A stretch of 64,000 bases of DNA from Lachnospiraceae oral taxon 107 str. F0167 (GTDB lineage Bacteria > Bacillota > Clostridia > Lachnospirales > Lachnospiraceae): NCBI GenBank assembly GCA_000209465.1, contig GL890584.1, positions 186,001 to 250,000 on the forward strand. Reading direction: 5' to 3'. The stretch's first letter is position 1. The number at the start of each line of letters is the position of its first letter. A program made the position numbers and the translations under genes. Below the pieces are notes generated by a model. The model saw nothing but the letters and a program-made list of their open reading frames with translations. It did no database searches and was not told the origin of the DNA. Below, piece after piece: positions 42,605 to 52,719 of the stretch.

Positions 42605-42615
42605 AAACAAAGCTT

Positions 42616-42650
42616 AGGGAGGGTATGACCGTTTCAGTCACACCCTCCCT
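42616..42650. terminator. Bidirectional terminator between coaX and ftsZ
   Basis: AGGGAGGGTATGAC (42616-42629) pairs with GTCACACCCTCCCT (42637-42650), with one mismatch, around CGTTTCA. It lies between convergent transcripts. Confidence 0.8.
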
Positions 42651-42682
42651 TTATTGAAGCGTCTAGGTAGAGCCGTCCCCAT

Positions 42683-44101
42683 TTATTTTTTTCTCTTTAA
42701 GAAATCAGGCACATTTATTTTTGCCTCACCATAAGGTCTTACCGGCTTTATAGTTGGAGACTGTCCATATGTGTAATTTCCATTATAGTTTTGATTATTC
42801 ATCCCATGATTGTTAGGATTTTGATTAGCTGAGCTTTGTCCGTTTAATCCTTGAATGCCTGTTGGAACTCCCGGATTTATATTATTCTGATTGTTTAAAT
42901 CATTTTGGTACTGAGAATAATTTCCGGTATAAACTCCGGTATAAGTATCGGAATAATTCTCACCAGTATAGCTTCCTGTATTATTCATATAATTATTTTG
43001 TTCAGGCTGGCTTGGTACAGGTCTTTCGATACCTACTTTATTCATATTATTTATATTCTGTGAATACAAATCATTTCTTTTTTGAATACCGTCATTTTGA
43101 TGCTTGCTGTTAACATCTCTTATCAAATCTCCTACCGGAGTATCATTTATTGAAGTGGTCACTCCTGTAGCAATCACGGTAATCTTTACTGTATCCGGCT
43201 CATTATCATTACATGAAGCACCGAATATGATATTAGCCTCTTCACTTACAAGCTCACGCACATAGTCGGTCGCCTCATAAGCCTCAATAAGGCTGACATC
43301 TCCCGATACGGATATAAGCACATGAGTTGCATTATCAATGCTGGTTTCAAGAAGAGGTGATGATACGGCAGCTTTTACAGCATCCAATGCCTTATTATCA
43401 CCTGCTCCATATCCTATTCCGATATGTGCAAGTCCCTTGCCTGTCATTACTGTTTGTACATCTGCAAAGTCAAGATTAATTATAGCGGTCTCACTGATAA
43501 GGTCTGTAATACCCTGTACACTTTGCTGTAACACCTCATCCGCTTTTTTAAGAGCATCAGGCATTGTGGTCTTTCTATCCACTATCTGAAGTAATTTCTC
43601 ATTAGGTATTACTATCAAGGTATCCACATACTGCTTCAGATTATCAATACCCTCAAGAGCATTCTTCATTCTTTGTTTGCCCTCAAAAGGGAAAGGCTTT
43701 GTTACAACACCTACTGTAAGAATTCCAAGCTCTCTTGAAGCTCTTGCAATAACCGGTGATGCACCTGTTCCGGTACCGCCACCCATTCCGCAGGTAACAA
43801 AAACCATATCTGCATTTTTTAATTTATTTGTAATATCCTCGATATTTTCTTCCGCCGCCTTTTCACCTACTTCGGGCTTTGCACCTGCACCAAGTCCCTT
43901 TGTAAGCTTCTCTCCTATCTGTATGATGGTACCCGCTTTGCAGTTCACCAATGCCTGCTTATCGGTATTTACCCCGATAAACTCCACACCTTCCACATTT
44001 TCATCAATCATTCTGTTAACGGCATTATTTCCGGCACCTCCGACACCAACCACGATAATCTTCGCTGCATTCTCATTAACCGGCTTATTTATTTCTAACA
44101 C
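42683..44101 (-). CDS. ftsZ: Cell division protein FtsZ
   Basis: FtsZ is the tubulin-like GTPase of the division ring. The 472-residue protein has [18 protein letters not shown], the tubulin signature [11 protein letters not shown], and the GTPase and C-terminal domains to about residue 320. It then has an Asn/Gln/Tyr/Gly-rich linker of about 130 residues, longer than usual, and the conserved end [11 protein letters not shown] that binds partners such as FtsA or SepF. GTG at 44101 is preferred to TTG at 44137 because AGGAGG stands eight bases before it. It is the last gene of the dcw cluster, 146 bases after ftsQ; that gap is AT-rich and may hold its own promoter. Confidence 0.97.
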   Translation of the reverse strand: MLEINKPVNENAAKIIVVGVGGAGNNAVNRMIDENVEGVEFIGVNTDKQALVNCKAGTIIQIGEKLTKGLGAGAKPEVGEKAAEENIEDITNKLKNADMVFVTCGMGGGTGTGASPVIARASRELGILTVGVVTKPFPFEGKQRMKNALEGIDNLKQYVDTLIVIPNEKLLQIVDRKTTMPDALKKADEVLQQSVQGITDLISETAIINLDFADVQTVMTGKGLAHIGIGYGAGDNKALDAVKAAVSSPLLETSIDNATHVLISVSGDVSLIEAYEATDYVRELVSEEANIIFGASCNDNEPDTVKITVIATGVTTSINDTPVGDLIRDVNSKHQNDGIQKRNDLYSQNINNMNKVGIERPVPSQPEQNNYMNNTGSYTGENYSDTYTGVYTGNYSQYQNDLNNQNNINPGVPTGIQGLNGQSSANQNPNNHGMNNQNYNGNYTYGQSPTIKPVRPYGEAKINVPDFLKRKK

Positions 44102-44247
44102 AGATATATTCCTCCTGTTACCCCTACGCTTAAGCAAACTCTCATCTTATCATAAAGGTTTTTTATATAAATATCAACTTATTTTTCTTTAAAGTAAATT
44201 GTAATATTGAAATAAAATAAAAAGAATATTTTTATTATAGCATATAC

Positions 44248-44945
44248 TTACCTTTTCTTAAAAGTATATGTCGTATTCTCATTTAGAGGATTATAATTAT
44301 CCAGATAAAGTATACCTGATAAACCTTTTATTTTTTCCCACATATCTCTCAACTCACCTATTTTCCCGTTCAATTCTTTGGAATCTCCCAAATAAACTTC
44401 TATATCACCTATATATAATGTAATATTATTATCTGACGATATCGTAATTTTATCAACAGTTATGTCATTGCCCACCAAAACCTGAGTTATATCAAGCATC
44501 TGATCAAAAACATTTTCATTGGATATAGGTAATTTTTCATAAAGTACAACTCTTCCAAAGTCCAATCCGTCTATCAGAGGAATGCCCTCCAAAAAATTAT
44601 TTGAACTCTCCACTACAATGCCGTCCTTATCAAAGTACATATATGAGCTCATATATTTTACACAGCCCACCACACTTTTTTCATATACTATGATATCGGC
44701 ACTGTTTATTCCTGTTATATATATATCCACATCTTGAATGAAGGGTATATTATAATTTTTTTTACTTTACTTCGAATCAGATTATATACCGTTATTTTTG
44801 ACAGTTCATTCGGAAAAAGCATTTTTTCCATTTCTTCATCGCTATATCTTGTATTTCCTCCAAAGTTGAGATTTGTTAATCTCATGGAGTAAATACTTGC
44901 AAGTATAATAGCAAAGCTGAATAAAACAATATAAAACTTCTTCAT
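44248..44945 (-). pseudogene. ftsQ: ftsQ/divIB, frameshifted at an A8 tract
   Basis: FtsQ/DivIB is a bitopic divisome protein. The first frame (44945 to about 44715) codes for MKKFYIVLFSFAIILASIYS (membrane helix), then the start of the POTRA-type domain with NLNFGGNTRYSDEEMEKMLFP. The second frame (to 44248) continues the same protein: IQDVDIYITGINSADIIVYEKSVVGCV is the usual end of the POTRA domain. The switch point is a run of eight A (T at 44756-44763 on the plus strand); adding one A restores a single frame of about 232 residues (VKKNYNIPFIQDV). Gene position, between ftsW and ftsZ, is right for ftsQ. It may be a sequencing error, a phase-variable tract, or be read by slippage, since a true loss would hit a division gene. 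Confidence 0.8.
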
Positions 44946-44949
44946 ATTA

Positions 44950-46332
44950 TCATTCCATCTTTATCGTTCTGGCGACACTGAGAACAATGCCCATTTCAGC
45001 AAGTAATATCAAAATAGAACTTCCTCCAAAGCTTATAAATGGAAGTGAAACTCCCGTATTTGGCAATACTCCTGTAACTACCGCTATATTCAGTATAACC
45101 TGTAATGAAAGATGTATCAAAACACCTACCACCAGATAAACCCCCTCAGGCTCTTTAACCGAGAATGTTATTATTAACATCCTGTATATCATAAAGGCAA
45201 ATATTGCCATTACAAGTCCGGCACCGAAAAGCCCCATTTCTTCCACTATTATAGCAAAAATCATATCATTTTGTGACTCCGGAAGGAAAAACTTTTGCAT
45301 ACCGAGACCAAGTCCCTTACCTAATATTTTTCCCGAGCCTATGGCATAAAGTCCCTGCATTACCTGATAGCCGCCATCCCTGCTGAACTTCTCAGGCTCC
45401 GCCCAAACAAGAAATCTTGTAAGATGGTAATCTCTGATACCCCTGTCATATATAAACTTCACCAGGGGTTTAGCTGTAAATAAAGCAACACCCATAGCCA
45501 GAGCACCTGCCAAATGAAGTCTTTTATTTACTGTTCCCATAAAACTCATACAAAAAGCTATAAGAAAAATGATTATGGCGGTACTCAGATTCTCTTTCAT
45601 TACCAAAAGAGTAGGAACGGATACTATTGCAAATAAAATCCAAAGTTTTTTCTCTACAACTTTCCTGTCGTCCGAATGAAGTTCATCCTTATACTTCACC
45701 AGATAATAAGCCAAAAATATAATAATTGCCACCTTTACAGTCTCTGAAGGCTGAAAGTTTATAGGTCCTATTTTTAGCCATCTCTTTGCACCGTTTACAT
45801 CCTTTCCTATAATCAAAACCAATAAGGCAAGGAATGTCGTCACGGCATAAATAAACTTTGAGAGCTTTATCCATAAAGTATAGGGAATCCTTGACACACC
45901 CATCATAAGTATACAGCCAAAAACCACATAGCCTAATTGTTTTTTTACAAAAAAAGCTGAGCTTTTAAACTTTAACTCTGCAGTATATGAGCTTGCCGAA
46001 AAAATCATTATCAGACCGAAAACCAGCAAAAACAAAATAGCAAAGATAAAGCTGTAGTCATAATACTCTTTGACTTTCTTTTTATTGTCATTTTTTGATA
46101 TATCCGCTTTCGTTTTTTCGATTTTAATCTTTTTTATATTATCTTTATTTTCTTCATCAGCTTCCGTTTTTGTAATTTCAGCCTTTGTTTTCCCGTTTTT
46201 TTCAACTTTTATTTTTCTTTTTTGCAAACTTTTTATAAAACCTTTTTTTTCAGGAGTTTTCTTATCCTGCTCTTTGGTTTTCTTTTCCTGCTCTTTTTTT
46301 GCGGCTTTTTTATTTTTTATATCATCAGCCAT
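44950..46332 (-). CDS. ftsW: Peptidoglycan glycosyltransferase FtsW with a lysine-rich N-terminal extension
   Basis: FtsW polymerises glycan strands at the division site with its partner class B PBP (48673). Residues about 1-90 are a very basic, Lys/Glu-rich low-complexity tail (for example KKEQEKKTKEQDKKTPEKKG), not seen in most FtsW; about 92-460 are the SEDS ten-helix core with DVNGAKRWLKIGPINFQPSE, LTRFLVWAEPEKFSRDGGYQV and PNTGVSLPFISFGGSS. It follows murD by one base. Confidence 0.94.
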   Translation of the reverse strand: MADDIKNKKAAKKEQEKKTKEQDKKTPEKKGFIKSLQKRKIKVEKNGKTKAEITKTEADEENKDNIKKIKIEKTKADISKNDNKKKVKEYYDYSFIFAILFLLVFGLIMIFSASSYTAELKFKSSAFFVKKQLGYVVFGCILMMGVSRIPYTLWIKLSKFIYAVTTFLALLVLIIGKDVNGAKRWLKIGPINFQPSETVKVAIIIFLAYYLVKYKDELHSDDRKVVEKKLWILFAIVSVPTLLVMKENLSTAIIIFLIAFCMSFMGTVNKRLHLAGALAMGVALFTAKPLVKFIYDRGIRDYHLTRFLVWAEPEKFSRDGGYQVMQGLYAIGSGKILGKGLGLGMQKFFLPESQNDMIFAIIVEEMGLFGAGLVMAIFAFMIYRMLIITFSVKEPEGVYLVVGVLIHLSLQVILNIAVVTGVLPNTGVSLPFISFGGSSILILLAEMGIVLSVARTIKME

Positions 46333-46333
46333 A

Positions 46334-47680
46334 TTATCTTAATTCCTTGACACAGTCCTTAAATATTCTTCCACGCTCTTCATAGTTTTTAAACATGCCC
46401 CAACTGGCACATGCAGGTGAAAGTAGTACATATTCTCCGGACTTTGCCTCTCTTGCACATATATTCACAGCTTCTTCCATGCTGTTTACCATATCTATAT
46501 CTTTAAAGCCGTGTCTGTTTGCACAATCCGCTATATTCTTGGCTGTAGCTCCCATAAGTATAAGTTTTTTTACCTTACCCCCAAAGCTCTCTATCCATTC
46601 ATCATACTCCGAACCCTTATCATAGCCTCCGGCAATTATATAAGTAAATGAAGGCATAGCAAGCACCGCCTGTATTGCGGCATCGGGATTTGTTCCCTTG
46701 GAGTCATTATAATATTTTACCCCGTTTACTTCTTTAACAAACTCGATTCTATGCTCAACAGCATGAAAATCATAGCAGCTTTTTACAATATTTTCCATAG
46801 GAACACCGTATGACTCCGCTATAGCTATGGCAGCCATAACATTCTCATAATTATGTCTTCCCAAAATATTTAACTTATTTGTGTCCAATATCTTGCTTAC
46901 TTTACCGTTCTCAGCTTTAACAATAATATCATTATCCAAATAAAAGCCTTTGTCAAGCTTAGTCTTACTTGAAAAAAATACCACCTTTGCCTTTACATTT
47001 TTTGCAAATTCTCTGAGAATAACATCCTCATAATTCAATATACAAAAATTATTTTCATCCTGATTTTTGCTGATATCCTCTTTTACTTTTATATAATTTT
47101 CCATAGTATGATGTCTGTTTAAATGGTCCGGAGTTATATTAAGTATGGCTGATATCTTCGGTTTAAAATCAATAATTGTTTCAAGCTGGAATGAGGAAGT
47201 CTCAAGCACTGTTACCGAATTTTCATCAGTCTTATCCGCAATATCGGTATATGGTATACCGATATTACCCACTGTAAAACTTTTTTCAAAAAAATCCGAC
47301 ATTATCTCTCCTACAAGTGATGTAGTGGTTGTCTTGCCGTTTGTACCTGTTATGGCTATCAGCCCTCCCTTTGAATACTTATATCCAAGCTCCACCTCAC
47401 TCCATATAGGAATGGAATTTTTCTTTAAGGTTTGAACAAAATCAACTTCCAAATCTATTCCCGGACTTATAACACAATATGACATATCCTTTAAATCGCT
47501 CGCCTTTAAATCTCCGAGAATTATTTTGATTTTATCATGATATCTTTTATCAAATTTTTTAAGCAATTCATCTTTATCAAGTTCTTTATTGCTGTCAAAA
47601 AGTATAATCTCATTATTATTTTTTAGAAGTAGGTTGGCGGCAGATATACCGCTTTTCCCCAAGCCCGCAATTCCAATCAT
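46334..47680 (-). CDS. murD: UDP-N-acetylmuramoylalanine-D-glutamate ligase
   Basis: MurD adds D-Glu to UDP-MurNAc-L-Ala in the cytoplasm. The 448-residue protein has the N-terminal Rossmann part GIAGLGKSGISAA, the ATP motif ITGTNGKTTTTSLVG, ILNITPDHLNRH, and EFVKEVNGVKYYNDSKGTNPDAA in two stretches. It lies eight bases after mraY, as in many dcw clusters. Confidence 0.96.
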   Translation of the reverse strand: MIGIAGLGKSGISAANLLLKNNNEIILFDSNKELDKDELLKKFDKRYHDKIKIILGDLKASDLKDMSYCVISPGIDLEVDFVQTLKKNSIPIWSEVELGYKYSKGGLIAITGTNGKTTTTSLVGEIMSDFFEKSFTVGNIGIPYTDIADKTDENSVTVLETSSFQLETIIDFKPKISAILNITPDHLNRHHTMENYIKVKEDISKNQDENNFCILNYEDVILREFAKNVKAKVVFFSSKTKLDKGFYLDNDIIVKAENGKVSKILDTNKLNILGRHNYENVMAAIAIAESYGVPMENIVKSCYDFHAVEHRIEFVKEVNGVKYYNDSKGTNPDAAIQAVLAMPSFTYIIAGGYDKGSEYDEWIESFGGKVKKLILMGATAKNIADCANRHGFKDIDMVNSMEEAVNICAREAKSGEYVLLSPACASWGMFKNYEERGRIFKDCVKELR

Positions 47681-47688
47681 ATTGCCTC

Positions 47689-48657
47689 CTACATAAATAT
47701 ATATACCAGAATACCCGATATTATTGTGACTATACTAAAAACCGTTACAGTCCTTGTTTCAGACCAGCCGCAAAGTTCAAAATGATGATGTATCGGTGCC
47801 ATCTTAAAAAATCTTTTACCATTGGTGGCTTTAAAATATCCCACCTGAATCATCACCGAGATAACCTCAATCATATATATAAAGCCTATAATCGCAATGA
47901 AAACAGGTATTTTGCACATAAGAGCATAGGAGGCAACAAAACCTCCAAGGGCAAGTGAACCCGTATCTCCCATAAATACCTTTGCCGGATAAGAATTAAA
48001 CAATAAAAAGCCCATAAGACTTCCTATGACCGCACCTGTAACAGGTGTTACACTGAAATTCCCCTTTAATCCTATTATCATAAAAAATAAGGAAACAATT
48101 ATAGTAACAGTCGAGCACAGACCGTCAAGTCCGTCAGTAAAATTCACTCCGTTATCTGTTCCAAGTATAACAAAGAGTGCAAAAGGTATCCATATTATAC
48201 CAAGCTTCAGTATTATGCCGTTTTCAAATGAACCGGTAAAAGGAATAAGAATCCCATAGTCAAAGCCGTATATCTTATAAAGATATACTATAAAAACAAT
48301 ACTTACTATCAGTTGAAGCAAGAACTTTTGTGAGGATTTTAACCCTTCAGACTTCTTTTTCTTTATTTTTAGTATGTCATCTAAAAGTCCTATTATACCA
48401 TATGATATAGTAAATAAAAATACTACAATAACATCTTTATACTTTGGAATCAAAAAAACACTTGCAGCCAATATTCCTATAAGGAATGATACTCCACCCA
48501 TAGTAGGGGTTCCGGTCTTTTTTAAATGTTCCTTAGGTCCGTCATCCCTGACCATCTGTCCGAACTTAAATCTATGTAAAATCGGTATAAAAAAAGGACA
48601 GACTATCGCAGTAACAACAAAAGCTATCAATAATGCAATCAATGTATCTTTTAACAT
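47689..48657 (-). CDS. mraY: Phospho-N-acetylmuramoyl-pentapeptide transferase
   Basis: MraY makes lipid I on the inner face of the membrane. At 322 residues with about ten helices, it has GPKEHLKKTGTPTMGG, the catalytic DD region GLLDDILKI, NGVNFTDGLDGLC and MAPIHHHFELCGWSE, all diagnostic. Confidence 0.97.
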   Translation of the reverse strand: MLKDTLIALLIAFVVTAIVCPFFIPILHRFKFGQMVRDDGPKEHLKKTGTPTMGGVSFLIGILAASVFLIPKYKDVIVVFLFTISYGIIGLLDDILKIKKKKSEGLKSSQKFLLQLIVSIVFIVYLYKIYGFDYGILIPFTGSFENGIILKLGIIWIPFALFVILGTDNGVNFTDGLDGLCSTVTIIVSLFFMIIGLKGNFSVTPVTGAVIGSLMGFLLFNSYPAKVFMGDTGSLALGGFVASYALMCKIPVFIAIIGFIYMIEVISVMIQVGYFKATNGKRFFKMAPIHHHFELCGWSETRTVTVFSIVTIISGILVYIFM

Positions 48658-48672
48658 AATATCTCCAATTTT

Positions 48673-50706
48673 TTATTCTTCTCCCTCTCCCGCAGGTACT
48701 CCCGGCAAATTGTTTCCTCCGTCATCCGGTATTACCTCTTCTGTGGAGTAGCTCTTTGTCTCAGGTGCTGTGGCTGTATTGGCATCTGTAATACCCTCGG
48801 CTGAAGGAAGTGCACTCACATCTATACCCTCATCCACATTTGAATATATATTCATATATGGCAATACCTCAGTCATTATCCTTGAAAACAATGCACTTGC
48901 GTATGCGGATCTTGCCTGATCCGCCACATGAGGAGTATCTATAAGCACATAACATACCACCTCCGGACTTTGTGCAGGTACACTTCCTATAAAAGATACC
49001 AGATAATTTCCGTTTCCTCTGGGGTATTTCTCAGCCGTACCTGTTTTTCCTCCGACATCATATCCTGCTACAGCTGCGGCACTACCTGTACCCTCGGCTA
49101 CAGTTCTTCTAAGTGCCTCATTTATAAAAGTTGTGGTATGTGCAGATACCGTCTCCCTTACAAGTTCAGGCTCAATATTCTCTATTATAGCACCGTCCGC
49201 ATTTAAAATCTGCCTCACGACATGAGGTTTATAATATGAACCTCCGTTTACCACTGAGGAATATGCCGCCGCAAGCTGAATCATAGTAGTATTAAAGTTT
49301 TGTCCGAAGGAATTGGTAGCCAAATCGGTTGCTCCGGCATTGTCTGCGGTATGTATAAGTCCGCTTGTATCCGCTTCTCCCGGTAAATCTATTGCGGTTT
49401 TTGTTCCGAAACCGAATACTTTTTGATATTCATAGAACTTTTTGCCTCCCTCAGCTCTTGAAATATCCATCATTGCCACATTGCATGACTCCATAAGAGC
49501 CTCTGTGACATTGATATGACCATGTCCGTTTCTATTGGCACATCTTATCTTCCAGCCGCCTATTTCCTCAAAACCGCCGCAATTATAAGTTTCATTTCCT
49601 GTTATCACACCCTCTTCCATGGCTGATGACACCGTAAATACCTTTGCGGGAGAACCCGGTTCATAAGTATCGCTTACGGTATAATTTCTCCACAAACTGC
49701 TTAATGCATCCACCTTTGCTTTATCATCCATATTCGCCTGATCCTCAGGAGAAATATAATTGTTTAAATCTCTGGGATTGTTAAGATCAAAGGTTCTGCT
49801 GGTAGCCATAGCCAGTATTTCACCATTGTTCGGGTTCATAACTATAGCTGCGGTAATATTGGAGCCTGTAGAGTTTTGCCATTCCGCAATATGTTTTTCC
49901 ACAATCTTTTGTATATTCAAATCTATGGTGGATACCACCTTATTTCCGTCAGTAGGAGCTTTAATAACTCTCTCAAGTGAGGATTCCGCATTTAAGTATC
50001 CGTATTCCCTGCCTGATATTCCCACCAGAGTATCATTATAATACTGCTCTATTCCGCCATTTCCTCCAATATCATCATTACCTGCAAATCCCAATACATT
50101 GCAGGCGGTTGATCCATATGGATATTTTCTTAAATAACTTTCCTCAAACCAGATACCATATACTCTTTCCGAGCTTTTATGTTCCTTATACCATTTATTC
50201 CATTCTTCTTTTTTCTCTTCAAAGGCTATTTTTTGCTCATAGCTGATATCCTTATCATACTTTAAATATGAGCTGTCCGATTTATCCGCAATAGCATTTC
50301 TTAAATCATCTTCACTATATCCGAATACCTCTGCAAGTATGGAAACTGTGGGTTTTAAATAATCATCCTGATCTGTATTTATCTGCCTCGGATCCAAAAT
50401 CAAATTATAGACCTTTTCACTTGTCGCCATATATGTTCCGTTCCTATCAAGGATATCTCCTCTTTTATATGGTATCTCTCTGGAATCATATTTTTGCTGT
50501 GAAAGTATCTTTTGATTGTATTCCTCGGAATTATTCCTCTGTAACATTATAATCTTAAAAAACAATGCAGCGAAAGCCAGTATAATCATAATCAGTATGA
50601 TCACAAGCCTTCCCTGCAAAATATCTAAAGGATTAGAAGTATTTCCATCCTTGCTATTTTTATTATTTCCCTTTTTATTGGGGGATATCTTCAAATTGTC
50701 TGACAT
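48673..50706 (-). CDS. Class B penicillin-binding protein (FtsI/PBP2-type transpeptidase)
   Basis: This divisome transpeptidase cross-links peptidoglycan with FtsW. Counted from an upstream in-frame GTG (50712), the 679-residue frame has a cytoplasmic tail, one helix (about 35-57), a dimerisation/pedestal domain (ILDRNGTYMATS at 87-98), and the transpeptidase domain with SPAK (Ser354, Lys357), SCN (409-411) and KTGT (556-559). No PASTA domain is present, unlike SpoVD; the end is a Glu/Gly-rich tail. ATG at 50706, with GGAAAG before it, is the likely start. It overlaps ftsL by 32 bases. Confidence 0.95.
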   Translation of the reverse strand: MSDNLKISPNKKGNNKNSKDGNTSNPLDILQGRLVIILIMIILAFAALFFKIIMLQRNNSEEYNQKILSQQKYDSREIPYKRGDILDRNGTYMATSEKVYNLILDPRQINTDQDDYLKPTVSILAEVFGYSEDDLRNAIADKSDSSYLKYDKDISYEQKIAFEEKKEEWNKWYKEHKSSERVYGIWFEESYLRKYPYGSTACNVLGFAGNDDIGGNGGIEQYYNDTLVGISGREYGYLNAESSLERVIKAPTDGNKVVSTIDLNIQKIVEKHIAEWQNSTGSNITAAIVMNPNNGEILAMATSRTFDLNNPRDLNNYISPEDQANMDDKAKVDALSSLWRNYTVSDTYEPGSPAKVFTVSSAMEEGVITGNETYNCGGFEEIGGWKIRCANRNGHGHINVTEALMESCNVAMMDISRAEGGKKFYEYQKVFGFGTKTAIDLPGEADTSGLIHTADNAGATDLATNSFGQNFNTTMIQLAAAYSSVVNGGSYYKPHVVRQILNADGAIIENIEPELVRETVSAHTTTFINEALRRTVAEGTGSAAAVAGYDVGGKTGTAEKYPRGNGNYLVSFIGSVPAQSPEVVCYVLIDTPHVADQARSAYASALFSRIMTEVLPYMNIYSNVDEGIDVSALPSAEGITDANTATAPETKSYSTEEVIPDDGGNNLPGVPAGEGEE

Positions 50707-51175
50707 ATTCACTTTCCGTTTTTTCGTATGTTATAACCTGATTTTTCCTTGCATAAATCATACCTAACTTATTTGTAGCTACATCATGTATATAATCAAG
50801 GTCAACATAAGTCGCAATCATATTTTCCATTGAATCATTTTCATTTTTCAATTTTTCAAGTTTAGACTCATTTTTTTGTGTCTGCTTTATGGTAGAAGTC
50901 AAACGAGATTGCATTGAAATATAGTTCGCACACAGAACCAATACCGCTACCATAGCTACAGACAACATAACAAGATAGGGCAAATTCATAGATAATGCTC
51001 TTTCCCTATTCTTTCTTATCATCCTATTGGTTTTTGAAACTTCGGCTTCTCTGCCGCCTGTATCTTTTCTTGGAATAACGGGCTCAAGCTTTCTTACGGC
51101 GCTACCCTCTACATAATATTCCATTTCTTCATTAGCTTTTCTTTTTATTTCCTGCCTTTTTCTCTTTTCTTCCAT
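50675..51175 (-). CDS. ftsL: FtsL/DivIC-like cell division protein
   Basis: The 166-residue protein has a basic cytoplasmic region of about 70 residues, one membrane helix (about 72-93; NLPYLVMLSVAMVAVLVLC), and a coiled coil (MQSRLTSTIKQTQKNESKLEKLKNEND in parts) ending with DYIHDVATNKLGMIYA, the septum-formation-initiator signature. It would bind FtsQ/DivIB and FtsB. ATG at 51175 follows AAGGGAG and starts right after the rsmH stop. Position between rsmH and the PBP gene is that of ftsL. Confidence 0.85.
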   Translation of the reverse strand: MEEKRKRQEIKRKANEEMEYYVEGSAVRKLEPVIPRKDTGGREAEVSKTNRMIRKNRERALSMNLPYLVMLSVAMVAVLVLCANYISMQSRLTSTIKQTQKNESKLEKLKNENDSMENMIATYVDLDYIHDVATNKLGMIYARKNQVITYEKTESEYVRQFEDIPQ

Positions 51176-51176
51176 A

Positions 51177-52112
51177 TTAAACTCCCTTTTCAAATACCCT
51201 CAGTTTAGCACTTTTGGCTCTGGAATTTTCCTCCAGCTCCTCTTCTCCCGGCAATATAGCCTTTCTTGTAATAACTCTTCCCTTTGATTTATTTCCGCAA
51301 ACACATACCGGAAATTTCTTCGGGCAGACACATGGAGATTCAGCCTTTTTAAATGCCTGTTTTACTATTCTGTCTTCCAAAGAATGGAAAGTGATAACAG
51401 ATAATCTGCCACCCGGTTTTAACAAATCAATCATAACATTTATGGAATCGGTCAATACTTCAAGCTCTTTATTTAATTCAATTCTTATAGCTTGAAATGT
51501 TCTTTTTGCAGGATGTCCTCCTGTCACCTGTATTTTCATAGGAATAGAGGCTTTTATAATATCCACCAGTTCAAAAGTTGTCTCAATCCTCTTTTTATTC
51601 CTATACTCTACTATATGTTTTGCAATATTCTTTGCAAATCTGTCCTCTCCATAATCTCTGATAATATGAAAAAGTTCGCTCTCCGAATACTCATTTACAA
51701 TATCCGATGCCTTAAGTTCATTCCTGTCATCCATTCTCATATCAAGCGGTGCATCAAATCTGTATGTAAAACCTCTCTCTGCGTTATCCAGCTGGTAGGA
51801 GGATACGCCAAGGTCAATATATATACCGTCAACTTTTTCTATATTTTCTTTTTTTAATATATTTTCTATATTGACATAATTGTCTCTTATAATAATAACA
51901 CTTTTACTGTAATCAATCAATCTTTGAGTAGCGGCATTTATAGCATCCATATCCTGGTCAATACCTATCAGTTTGCCGGTCTTTAATCTTTTGACTACTT
52001 CAAGGGCATGTCCTCCCCCTCCCAAAGTACCGTCAACATAGTACCCGTCAGCCTTTATATTCAAAGATTCTATCACTTCATCTAAAAGAACCGATTTGTG
52101 ATTGAAAGTCAT
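51177..52112 (-). CDS. rsmH: 16S rRNA m4C1402 methyltransferase RsmH
   Basis: RsmH methylates C1402 of 16S rRNA with SAM. The 311-residue protein has [29 protein letters not shown] (SAM site), [47 protein letters not shown] and [17 protein letters not shown] at 52112 is chosen over ATG at 52124 on ribosome-site spacing (GGGATGGA). First gene of the dcw cluster here; mraZ, which usually precedes it, is absent. Confidence 0.96.
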   Translation of the reverse strand: MTFNHKSVLLDEVIESLNIKADGYYVDGTLGGGGHALEVVKRLKTGKLIGIDQDMDAINAATQRLIDYSKSVIIIRDNYVNIENILKKENIEKVDGIYIDLGVSSYQLDNAERGFTYRFDAPLDMRMDDRNELKASDIVNEYSESELFHIIRDYGEDRFAKNIAKHIVEYRNKKRIETTFELVDIIKASIPMKIQVTGGHPAKRTFQAIRIELNKELEVLTDSINVMIDLLKPGGRLSVITFHSLEDRIVKQAFKKAESPCVCPKKFPVCVCGNKSKGRVITRKAILPGEEELEENSRAKSAKLRVFEKGV

Positions 52113-52176
52113 AATAAATTCCATCCCTATATTCTATGCAGAATCTTTGAATAAATATGATTCCGACACTATAAGA

Positions 52177-52205
52177 ATATTAGACTACTCCGGTAAAAAA
52201 ATCAA
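52177..52205 (-). promoter_or_regulatory. Promoter of the dcw cluster
   Basis: Minus-strand TTGATT (52200-52205) and TAATAT (52177-52182) are spaced by 17 bases. No MraZ-type TGGGN direct repeats are seen in the leader. Confidence 0.65.
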
Positions 52206-52249
52206 GATTTTATATTCTTAAGATTAAAAAACACTTGAAAATAAAATTA

Positions 52250-52424
52250 CAGTTCAGGTACTATATATTTTGAGACTTTTAATTTTACAATCCTTGTAGC
52301 GTTTAACTCTTTCGTAAAAACGAGACAGGATTAAGCAGTCGAGTACTTGTTTGAGTGCAGTTCGCTGCTCCCCAAGCGAACAAACGAGTTACGCAGACTG
52401 CGTAAAATCCTGCGAAGTTTTAAT
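52250..52424. repeat. Dispersed structured repeat, truncated second copy
   Basis: From ACAGTTCAGGT to CGAAGTTTTAA this is highly similar to the copy at 19082-19308, including a 38-base identical run in the left arm (52276-52313) and the central hairpin with GTTCGCTGCTCCCCAAGCGAAC spelled out in two parts. The outer part of the right arm is missing, so it cannot fold end to end. As with the first copy, it lies a few bases beyond the stop of a minus-strand gene (52432) and in the same orientation. Confidence 0.85.
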
Positions 52425-52431
52425 TTTACTT

Positions 52432-52719
52432 TTATATATTCAAAAATCCTATAGTTGACATCAAAAGCATAAATAAAAACATCAGAAACATAAATACCGC
52501 TCTTATAAAACCATACTTTAAACGCTCTTCATTCTTAAAATATTTTATTGCATCCAGCAGACAATTTATGGAAAACAATAAAAAAATCAGAGGGAAAAAT
52601 ATTGCATATTTGCTTGGAGATAAAAAAGCGAATACCACCATTATAATAATCACTATCGCCAGAATTATATGCAAAACATCCCTGACTAAAAGAAACCCCT
52701 GCTTTCTTCTACCTGTCAT
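52432..52719 (-). CDS. Small three-helix membrane protein
   Basis: I cannot name a family with confidence. The 95-residue protein has three hydrophobic segments (about 10-30, 36-56, 70-93) separated by short charged turns; it begins [16 protein letters not shown] and a link [17 protein letters not shown] lies between helices two and three. Its start overlaps the end of argF by 11 bases, so it is translated with argF. The repeat element begins seven bases after its stop. Confidence 0.7.
   Translation of the reverse strand: MTGRRKQGFLLVRDVLHIILAIVIIIMVVFAFLSPSKYAIFFPLIFLLFSINCLLDAIKYFKNEERLKYGFIRAVFMFLMFLFMLLMSTIGFLNI

Noticed and set aside
50675-50712. Frame overlap of ftsL and the PBP gene as a fusion or frameshift
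   Set aside because: Both genes have complete starts and stops with fitting lengths and a ribosome site for the second, so it is ordinary overlap.
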